DNA of 5,707 nucleotides from NCBI GenBank assembly GCA_050013795.1, contig JBEKEO010000203.1:1-5707 (forward strand), written 5' to 3'. The notes under the pieces were generated by a model that saw only the letters and a list, made by a program, of their open reading frames with translations, was not told where the DNA came from and ran no database searches. Position 1 is the stretch's first letter. Every line of letters begins with the position of its first letter. This DNA is from CAWHOW01 sp050013795 (GTDB lineage: Bacteria; Bacteroidota; Bacteroidia; Bacteroidales; CG2-30-32-10). This document shows, one piece after another, positions 1 to 4,999 of this stretch. The position numbers and the translations under genes are program-made.

Positions 1-1272
1 TGCACCGCTTCCGGTTAAAGTTGTCAAAGCACCTGAACAAGCTGGGTTTGCAGATGCTGTAATGCTAACTATTGCGCCTGGAGTTAGTTTTACCACTATA
101 GTAAGAGTATCTGCCGTAACAGTAGTATCTAAAGGAGTACCAAAAACTGTATACAATGTGGTAACGGAAGGGTTTGCGATAACACTGTCCCCTGCGTTTG
201 TGGATAATCCCGCTGCAGGGCTCCATACCCATGAATAATGATCAACAGTTGCACCTGCAATTACAATTGGAACCGGGCCTCCGCAAGTGCTAACAGTGTC
301 AGCACATGTGCTGCATGCAACCATAGGAGCATTTGATGAGGCCGGAAACATAAAATACATTAAATTACCATATGCCTGTCCGGCGGAATCCGAAAAAAAT
401 GTATTGAAATTGAATGTACTCGTAGCGCCGGGTGTTAAATTCTGCATACGATAACTTAATTGAATAGCGATATCTGCACTATCGCTTGAACCAACAGTTT
501 GAGTGAAAGTTGATGATGGTGTCCACATATCATAACCGCTCCTGTTTGAAAATCCTCCATAAGAAGCTCTCCAGTTAGCTCCCGAAGCAGCAAACCCACA
601 ATAAGATTTCCAGGGTATTCTTTGAGTTGCAGTTACCATTGCAATACCATATCCGGTAATAGGATCAGGCTGAGATACAATTTTATTGACTGTTACATAA
701 CTTCCTCCGTTTATCATTATATTATTATCTGGGTCTATGTTCCTGTAATAGTAAAGTGAAGGAATTGTACGAGTTTTATTATTCTTAATAGAAACAGATG
801 TATTATAGAAAAGATCAGTTTGCTTTAAAAAATATTCAATTTTTACATCAATACTGTCTTTGGTTCCTTCCCAATCAACAATATAATAGTTAGAAATATG
901 CTGATAATTTGTTATACTTCCGGGAATTTGATCTAAATAATCACAATTGTCACCTGCACTACTAATATTGGCCCCAATGGTAATTCCCCATCCATTTTCA
1001 GGAGTTCCGGGTGTAAAAAAGTCGCCGTCAAAAGTTGCCCAGTTATTGTTCTGAGGGTTTGCAACGATACCAAAGAATACAGTATTTGTCCGGCAATGCA
1101 TTCCTGCAGGAACAGGAGATACCGTGGTATCAACGCCTTCAAATCCCCCGGCACCGTTAATTCCAATTTCTACACCAGCGCCATTCATATAGGCGTTTGT
1201 TCCTACCATTTGTGCCTGCATTATCCCAACCTGGAAAACAAGCAACATTAAAACTGTAAATGTTATTTTCAT
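1..1272 (-). CDS. Large secreted protein with Ig/PKD-like repeats, N-terminal part (3' end outside window)
   Basis: The frame is open from the ATG at 1270-1272 to the left edge, giving 424 residues with no stop. Seen: a Sec signal peptide (residues 1-20, hydrophobic TVLMLLVFQVGIM core, likely cut at MQA|QM). Residues 21-310 are a Gly/Asn/Tyr/Ser-rich, probably beta-rich region that I cannot assign. A short Cys cluster follows (C320, C323, C330). Residues 331-395 form an Ig/PKD-like module with the familiar pattern YSWVWSPAAGLST...NPSVTTLYTV. A second such module starts at about 399 (SITASANPACSG). Known: this module style is typical of very large Bacteroidota surface or secreted proteins that end in a type IX secretion sorting domain. 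Inferred: an exported, possibly surface-attached protein with more Ig-like repeats and a sorting domain beyond the edge. It is transcribed alone, away from the 1996 gene. There is no Shine-Dalgarno; the A/T-rich run before the ATG is normal for the phylum. Substrate or ligand is unknown. Confidence 0.85.
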   Translation of the reverse strand, partial: MKITFTVLMLLVFQVGIMQAQMVGTNAYMNGAGVEIGINGAGGFEGVDTTVSPVPAGMHCRTNTVFFGIVANPQNNNWATFDGDFFTPGTPENGWGITIGANISSAGDNCDYLDQIPGSITNYQHISNYYIVDWEGTKDSIDVKIEYFLKQTDLFYNTSVSIKNNKTRTIPSLYYYRNIDPDNNIMINGGSYVTVNKIVSQPDPITGYGIAMVTATQRIPWKSYCGFAASGANWRASYGGFSNRSGYDMWTPSSTFTQTVGSSDSADIAIQLSYRMQNLTPGATSTFNFNTFFSDSAGQAYGNLMYFMFPASSNAPMVACSTCADTVSTCGGPVPIVIAGATVDHYSWVWSPAAGLSTNAGDSVIANPSVTTLYTVFGTPLDTTVTADTLTIVVKLTPGAIVSITASANPACSGALTTLTGSGA

Positions 1273-1387
1273 AATTTTAATTTTTATGGTTGGCACTCAA
1301 TATTATCAATTATAAGACTCCCAAAAAGAAAAAGGTTGCACAGTATTGAATAAAAGTTTTCTTATACCTTTTGTGTTTTAAAACCTT

Positions 1388-1418
1388 CAAAGATAATATA
1401 ATATTTAGTTGAAATCAA
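1388..1418 (-). promoter_or_regulatory. Bacteroidota-type promoter for the leftward secreted-protein gene
   Basis: Reading the minus strand, TATCTTTG (plus-strand CAAAGATA, 1388-1395) matches the -7 consensus TAnnTTTG. A TTG (plus-strand CAA, 1416-1418) lies 20 bases upstream, inside the 17-23 range usual for the -33 box. Transcription would start near 1381 and give a leader of about 110 bases before the ATG at 1272. The match to both boxes with correct spacing makes this the best promoter in the window, but it has not been mapped. Confidence 0.6.
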
Positions 1419-1490
1419 GCAATTTATCGAAAATATTTATTAACTTTCCGGAATAACAATAATGGAAGGCAGTAAAAATAAATCAACTGT

Positions 1491-1514
1491 AACCCCAACG
1501 GAAACGGCGGGGTT
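1491..1514. other. G/C-rich hairpin of unknown role
   Basis: AACCCC (1491-1496) pairs perfectly with GGGGTT (1509-1514) around a 12-base loop that itself repeats ACGG (AACGGAAACGGC). It stands out against A/T-rich surroundings. Downstream on the plus strand is TTATAGTTTAAT and on the minus strand a T-rich stretch (TTTATTTTTACTG) about 13 bases further on, so it could be a weak terminator, but no gene is visible that it would serve. It could equally be a remnant of older sequence. Confidence 0.3.
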
Positions 1515-1576
1515 TATAGTTTAATATCAAATCCAGAAGCGATAGATTCAATGTTTCTTGCTGTGTTTCTCTCCCC

Positions 1577-1681
1577 TCACACGATAATAAAAGTGACTTA
1601 TACATTAGCTTCAGTAACTGGTACGATAGCTTTAGTAACTAGTATTATAGCTTCAGTTACGATATTCTCGTCTTAAGCTAC
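1577..1681. repeat. Degenerate 21-bp tandem repeat, about five units
   Basis: Read on the minus strand, units start at 1681, 1660, 1639, 1618 and 1597. The three central units share the core GTNACTNAAGCTA; adjacent central units match at 16 of 21 positions. The outer two (1661-1681 and 1577-1597) are much more diverged but keep register. The period is an exact multiple of three: the minus strand reads as heptads VTEAIIL, VTKAIVP, VTEANV-stop, VTFIIV-stop, and the plus strand also reads as a heptad series (YISFSNW, YDSFSN-stop, YYSFSYD). Neither frame has a usable gene around it. It is either a decaying minisatellite or the remnant of a heptad-repeat coding region. Confidence 0.7.
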
Positions 1682-1874
1682 TAAAAACACGGCTTTTTTG
1701 ATAAATTCAACCATCAATACTTCAAGGAAGTTATTTTATAAATAAAAAATATTACAACTTAACCCTTAACCCGTATGAAAAATGAAATTATTTTGTAAAA
1801 AGGTGAATAAATTTCAAAATAAAGTAAAACCAAAAAAAAATTAGATGGCCTGTCAATAAAGGCCGTCATGGTCG

Positions 1875-1896
1875 TTTGTTAACAAAAATTAACAAA
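1875..1896. repeat. Palindrome and direct TTAACAAA repeats upstream of the 1996 promoter
   Basis: TTTGTTAACAAA (1875-1886) is a perfect 12-bp palindrome. Its right part TTAACAAA (1879-1886) is repeated at 1889-1896, a centre-to-centre spacing of 10 bp, about one helical turn. It sits immediately upstream of the TTG proposed as the -33 box (1899-1901), where an activator would bind. The spacing and placement suggest a regulator site, but A/T-rich DNA produces such words by chance and no matching regulator is known to me. Confidence 0.35.
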
Positions 1897-1898
1897 TC

Positions 1899-1933
1899 TT
1901 GTTTTAAAATAACTGTATTTTCAGATACTTTTG
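1899..1933 (+). promoter_or_regulatory. Bacteroidota-type promoter for the PepSY-like protein gene
   Basis: TACTTTTG (1926-1933) matches the -7 consensus TAnnTTTG. A TTG (1899-1901) lies 24 bases upstream, one base beyond the usual spacing. Transcription would begin near 1939 and give a leader of roughly 55 bases before the ATG at 1996. The leader ends in an A-rich run without a Shine-Dalgarno sequence, as is usual in this phylum. Confidence 0.5.
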
Positions 1934-1995
1934 TATGATTATTGCTAATAGAAAAACAAATCAAAATAAATTATTAACCTAAAAAACTTAAAACT

Positions 1996-2403
1996 ATGAA
2001 AAAAGTAATTTTGTTATTAGTGCTTGGATTGGCAATTACATTTGTAAATGCACAAGACACCACTAAGAAAAAAAGCACTACAGCTAAACCAGCAACTTCA
2101 CCAAATAATGTAAAAAGGACCCCGGTAAAACCTGCTGACCTGTTAAAAGAGATTACTGATGATTTAGCAGCCAACTACAAGGAATATAAAATTCTTGGGA
2201 ATGCTACTAAAATTGTAAAAGGTGATGTAACTACTTACGAGGTGATTATTCAAAAAGGAACGGATGTAAAATCCAAAGAAAAACTCATCTATGATGCTGA
2301 TGGCAAATTCCTTGAAAAGAAAGCGCCTCCTGTAAAACCACAAACTGCACCAAAAGCAGCTACGGGCACTACTACAACTCCTGATACCACAAAAAAGAAA
2401 TAA
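1996..2403 (+). CDS. Small secreted PepSY-like (beta-lactamase-inhibitor-like) protein
   Basis: A complete 135-residue protein. Seen: a clear Sec signal peptide (MKKVILLLVLGLAITFVNA, cut before Q20); a Lys/Thr/Pro-rich linker (residues 21-46); one folded module at about 47-108 with the pattern LLKEITDDLAANYKEYKI, a beta strand with TTYEVIIQKG, then KLIYDADGKFLEKK; and a second Pro/Thr/Lys-rich tail (109-135). Known: an N-terminal helix followed by strands ending in YDxDGK(F/L)L is typical of the PepSY-like family of Bacteroidota (putative beta-lactamase-inhibitor-like, Pfam PF11396), usually small periplasmic proteins without an assigned job. The name reflects a fold and does not imply antibiotic resistance. 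Oddity: the mature protein begins and ends with the same hexapeptide DTTKKK (21-26 and 130-135). No lipobox Cys is present, so a soluble periplasmic or exported location is inferred. It is a single-gene unit with its own promoter and a hairpin downstream. Confidence 0.85.
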   Translation: MKKVILLLVLGLAITFVNAQDTTKKKSTTAKPATSPNNVKRTPVKPADLLKEITDDLAANYKEYKILGNATKIVKGDVTTYEVIIQKGTDVKSKEKLIYDADGKFLEKKAPPVKPQTAPKAATGTTTTPDTTKKK

Positions 2404-2452
2404 TATCATTTATATATTAACGGATATTTATATATGTGTCCGTTTAAAAAGC

Positions 2453-2479
2453 GAAAGGCATCTGTGTAAGATGCCTTTC
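2453..2479. terminator. Bidirectional intrinsic terminator between convergent genes
   Basis: GAAAGGCATC (2453-2462) and GATGCCTTTC (2470-2479) form a perfect 10-bp stem with a 7-base loop (TGTGTAA). On the plus strand it is followed by TTATTTATAT; on the minus strand by GCTTTTTAAA. It lies 50 bases after the plus-strand stop at 2403 and 24 bases after the minus-strand stop at 2503, so it can end both transcripts. A weaker 6-bp stem AACGGA/TCCGTT (2419-2424 with 2439-2444) just to its left has a 14-base A/T-rich loop and may add to plus-strand termination. Confidence 0.8.
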
Positions 2480-2502
2480 TTATTTATATGTAATGTTTAT
2501 TA

Positions 2503-4629
2503 TTAGCGAATAAGGGTCACCGTTCCGGTACTTTCCATCATTTGCCCGTCAGAATTTTCGAACCTGACAACATAAACATATACTCCTTCCTGCACCAGCG
2601 AACCTTTATATTTTCCATCCCAACCTGTTTTTGTATCATTAGTTTGAAATATCAGAGTTCCCCAGTTGTTGTATATGCTGAACAGGTAATTCTCGGTAGT
2701 AACAAATACATTAGCGGGTATAAATACGTTGTTTACACCTTTCGGAACAAATGCGTTCGGTATGTACAGTCTTGGAGGCTGTAATGATATGGCTTCATTG
2801 GAAGTGCTTGAATCAGTATACAAATATGGATTTCCCGGACCTTCGGAAGCAACAATCAAATAACCGAATTTCCCATCTGATGATGTCAATGATGAAACAT
2901 TATCTGTATAAGTATAAGTTCCAGGCGCTAATGTTGCAATCGGACCGGCTTCCCAAACGCCATCCACTTCCCTGAAAACGTTATATTCTTTAACTGATCC
3001 AAGCCACATTTCATATTCATTCCATGTAAGGATATTTTTCATGTCGGAAGTTGGGGTAGCCTGAAGAAAGATTGATCTTCCGACATTACTCGTATCTGCA
3101 TCGTTTCCGCAAGTATCTAAAACTATTATTTTATAATAATAACTTTGTTTATTCACAAGAGCAGAATGATCATTATAAGTGATAATATCGGAATGTGCCA
3201 CAGGCAATGCGGTTCCAATATATGTAAAAGAACTTACACTATCATCCGCACGAAAAATTTTACATCCCGATGAATATCCGGATGTGTCAATTAAAGCTTT
3301 AATGTTAATATAGTCGCTGTTTATTACTGTTGCATACCTCAGGTAAACAAATTTTGGTTTCGGAGGGGCATAGGCATATACAGTATCTTCGTTAGAAGTT
3401 GATGTAATGGAGCCCGGGTTGTTAAAAGCACGAACCGAATAAATATATGTCGTATTATTAGCTAAGGAACTTTGTGTGAATGACAGGTTTGAGGAAGAAT
3501 TAGTCGCTAAAAGTGTCATTGGACCAAAATTTTGGCTCATATAAACATTATATCCCTTTAGTCCGTGGGGCATATTAATATAAGGGGTCCAACTCAACGT
3601 AGCGCTTCTTTCGCAAATATCATATAAAGAAGTAAGGTAAATAGTACTTTGATTAGTGTCAAGACGGCTGGTATTTTTGCAACTGTCAAATGCAGCTATA
3701 CAATATGAAAGGGAACCAGAATCGGGATTTGACCAATGTGGCTTGCTATTAATATAAAAAGTGGTTGTTCTTCCCATCACAGTATCTATAGGAACCCATA
3801 TACTATTTTCATTTTCATAAATAATATACCCTTTTGTATCGCCTGAAGGAGATGCCTTCCAGCCAATAACAGAATGACCGCTGACTTGATTAACGCTTAC
3901 TGAATCAATTACCGGAAATATAGGAGCAATGCGATCTTCGAAAATATCACTATCAATGGACGATACTGATGTACAGGGTAATAAATCATCAATATCCACA
4001 TAATAATTAATCTTTGCATGGCAAACCGTGATAGTATCAGTATAATTGAGAGATTGAGTGGAATCGATCATGGTCCATGTACCAGAGGGATATTCCTTGT
4101 ATATATGATACCAACCAAGCGAGGTAGATAAATTCGGGTTATGAATGGAGTTCCACGTTAATGCAGCTGTTCCAATTCCTGTATAAACTGCGTTCATTTT
4201 AATCGTTTGCAAAGTATCCGATGGAGCTGAATATATGCTCCCGCCACAACTCGATCTTGTTTCTATATAATAATAAATGATGCCTAGATTAGCATTTGCA
4301 CTTATATCTGTATACGTTATCTGGGAAATACTGAAAATACTGTCAATTTCTGTAAAAGGCCCTGAAAAACTGGTAGAGGAAAAGATATGATAGCTGTTAA
4401 AAATGAATCCAGTATCAAGCACTTCTTTCCATGACAGTGTAACATTACCATTAGCCGATACAGAAACACATCTTAATTCCGGAGGGGGTAAAACTGGTAC
4501 ATTGCAGCAATAACCTGAATGAGAAAAGCCACTCTCTTTTGTAGTTAACACTTCTGAATATGCTGAAGTATTTAGAATTCTTACAAAAGAAACAAGAAAA
4601 GAAAAAATATAAATAAATCTATTACTCAT
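2503..4629 (-). CDS. Type IX secretion cargo: six FN3-like modules plus CHU_C (type B) sorting domain
   Basis: A complete 708-residue protein starting at the ATG at 4627-4629, followed directly by a signal peptide (about residues 1-23, FIYIFSFLVSFVRIL core). After a Cys/Pro linker (C41, C42, LPPP) come six fibronectin-III-like modules at about 45-143, 144-235, 236-330, 331-420, 424-518 and 519-615. The C-strand aromatic recurs at F83, Y177, Y271, Y363, F459, F552, a period near 94. The B-strand Trp is present in five modules (W67, W159, W257, W347, W536) and absent from module five. Residues 620-708 are the sorting domain: YIPNAF, IYNNWG, GWDG (669-672), EGVYVY, ending GTVTLIR. Known: this domain (TIGR04131/CHU_C) directs Sec-exported proteins through the type IX outer-membrane system to the surface or medium. 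No enzymatic domain is visible, so an adhesive or structural role is inferred. Eleven Cys residues, all before the sixth module, could form disulfides. The gene faces the PepSY-like gene and shares a terminator with it. Confidence 0.9.
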   Translation of the reverse strand: MSNRFIYIFSFLVSFVRILNTSAYSEVLTTKESGFSHSGYCCNVPVLPPPELRCVSVSANGNVTLSWKEVLDTGFIFNSYHIFSSTSFSGPFTEIDSIFSISQITYTDISANANLGIIYYYIETRSSCGGSIYSAPSDTLQTIKMNAVYTGIGTAALTWNSIHNPNLSTSLGWYHIYKEYPSGTWTMIDSTQSLNYTDTITVCHAKINYYVDIDDLLPCTSVSSIDSDIFEDRIAPIFPVIDSVSVNQVSGHSVIGWKASPSGDTKGYIIYENENSIWVPIDTVMGRTTTFYINSKPHWSNPDSGSLSYCIAAFDSCKNTSRLDTNQSTIYLTSLYDICERSATLSWTPYINMPHGLKGYNVYMSQNFGPMTLLATNSSSNLSFTQSSLANNTTYIYSVRAFNNPGSITSTSNEDTVYAYAPPKPKFVYLRYATVINSDYINIKALIDTSGYSSGCKIFRADDSVSSFTYIGTALPVAHSDIITYNDHSALVNKQSYYYKIIVLDTCGNDADTSNVGRSIFLQATPTSDMKNILTWNEYEMWLGSVKEYNVFREVDGVWEAGPIATLAPGTYTYTDNVSSLTSSDGKFGYLIVASEGPGNPYLYTDSSTSNEAISLQPPRLYIPNAFVPKGVNNVFIPANVFVTTENYLFSIYNNWGTLIFQTNDTKTGWDGKYKGSLVQEGVYVYVVRFENSDGQMMESTGTVTLIR

Positions 4630-4667
4630 TTATACTACGTCACTTTTAATGAACTACTTAGCAATTG

Positions 4668-4675
4668 CAAATATA
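4668..4675 (-). promoter_or_regulatory. Possible -7 box for the type IX cargo gene
   Basis: Minus-strand TATATTTG (plus-strand CAAATATA) fits TAnnTTTG and would start transcription near 4661, leaving a leader of about 30 bases before the ATG at 4629. No TTG sits at the expected 17-23 base distance: the nearest are 12 bases (4688-4690) and 28 bases (4704-4706) away. A second match, TAAGTTTG (4713-4720), also lacks a -33 partner. The box is therefore weakly supported. Confidence 0.35.
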
Positions 4676-4752
4676 TAAAATTAAAGTCAATTCATTCTTT
4701 TATCAATTTACTCAAACTTAATATTTTAAATTTTAGTATTATTAATCCTACT

Positions 4753-4848
4753 AAAAAAACAAAAAATAAAGGCTGTCTAAAATTACGTATTCATGTCGTT
4801 ATTGCAGGCAGCGGGAGTATGAGGTGACACGGTAATTTTAAGACAGCC
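4753..4848 (-). terminator. Long-armed, long-looped inverted repeat acting as a minus-strand terminator
   Basis: The left arm GGCTGTCTAAAATTACG (4771-4787) pairs with the right arm CGGTAATTTTAAGACAGCC (4830-4848): 16 base pairs interrupted by one bulged base (A4840), plus a 17th pair beyond a second bulge (G4831). In the minus direction the stem is followed by a T-rich run, TTTATTTTTTG then T7 (4770-4753), the expected layout for ending the transcript of the M16 gene at 4992. The 42-base loop is unusually long and holds a further inner pairing, TGTC (4794-4797) with GACA (4826-4829). Arms beginning GGCTGTCT are common both in Bacteroidota terminators and at ends of insertion sequences, so a mobile origin is possible. 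No target-site duplication is visible at its edges. Confidence 0.7.
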
Positions 4849-4991
4849 CGGAGATAGAGAATAAAAATCAAAGAACGATTATTTGTGTAACCACTTACAC
4901 TTATATTCTTTTTATGGTTAACCAAAACCTACCATATAGACAGAGGAAAGTGCTATTTGGTTGCCTCAATATGTAAATAATTTCATTAAAA
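4849..4991. other. Gap downstream of the M16 gene with several short inverted repeats
   Basis: No gene is visible. It contains GTGTAA/TTACAC (4885-4890 with 4895-4900, loop CCAC), the 10-bp palindrome TGGTTAACCA (4915-4924), and the left arm of a hairpin that overlaps the M16 stop codon. In the minus direction all of this is the 3' untranslated region of the M16 gene ahead of the terminator at 4848, so these may be 3'-end structures; they may also be chance in A/T-rich sequence. Confidence 0.4.
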
Positions 4992-4999
4992 TTATTTAC
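4973..4999 (-). other. Hairpin spanning the stop codon of the M16 gene
   Basis: GTAAATAATTT (4973-4983) and AAATTATTTAC (4989-4999) form a perfect 11-bp inverted repeat with loop CATTA. The right arm contains the last two codons and the TAA stop (4992-4994) of the M16 gene. The stem is almost all A/T and lacks a T-run typical of a terminator. A role in protecting the mRNA 3' end or a chance duplication are both possible. Confidence 0.45.

Larger units (their letters stand above)
1419..1874. other. Non-coding part of the divergent intergenic region
   Basis: No convincing gene is present. It contains a small hairpin (1491-1514), a degenerate 21-bp tandem repeat (1577-1681), a back-to-back TTAACCC pair (1759-1772), and long A/T-rich stretches with an A9 run (1832-1840). 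Two 20-codon frames on the plus strand (1462-1524 and 1782-1844) have no family resemblance or recognisable promoter. The region is long for a simple divergent promoter pair, so it may hold a decayed gene, but nothing identifies it. Confidence 0.5.

Noticed and set aside
933..1166. 77-codon open frame on the minus strand inside the leftward secreted-protein gene
   Set aside because: It lies in another frame of the real gene, which has a signal peptide and recognisable modules; the short product has no family features.
1462..1524. 20-codon plus-strand frame beginning MEGSKNK
   Set aside because: No promoter, no family resemblance, and it runs through the hairpin at 1491-1514; such short frames are expected by chance.
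1577..1681. CRISPR array
   Set aside because: The 21-bp units are contiguous with no unique spacers and are too diverged; there are no cas genes in the window.
1759..1772. TTAACCC repeated twice, resembling a telomere-type repeat
   Set aside because: Only two copies; no further structure, so chance is the simplest explanation.
1782..1844. 20-codon plus-strand frame (MKLFCKKVNKF...), Lys-rich, upstream of the PepSY-like gene
   Set aside because: A possible leader peptide, but it lies upstream of the proposed promoter, its codons are mostly the A/T-rich background, and no attenuator follows it.
1847..1864. GGCCT/AGGCC stem next to an A9 run, terminator-like on the minus strand
   Set aside because: Only five base pairs with an 8-base loop, and no minus-strand gene upstream needs termination here.
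1974..2409. Two open frames on the minus strand (66 and 81 codons) opposite the PepSY-like gene
   Set aside because: Their hydrophobic or Phe-rich products are the reverse reading of Lys- and Thr-rich codons of the plus-strand gene; no promoter or start context supports them.
2542..2975. Two plus-strand open frames (80 and 74 codons) opposite the type IX cargo gene
   Set aside because: They are antisense shadows of the sorting domain and last FN3-like module, which are clearly coded on the minus strand.
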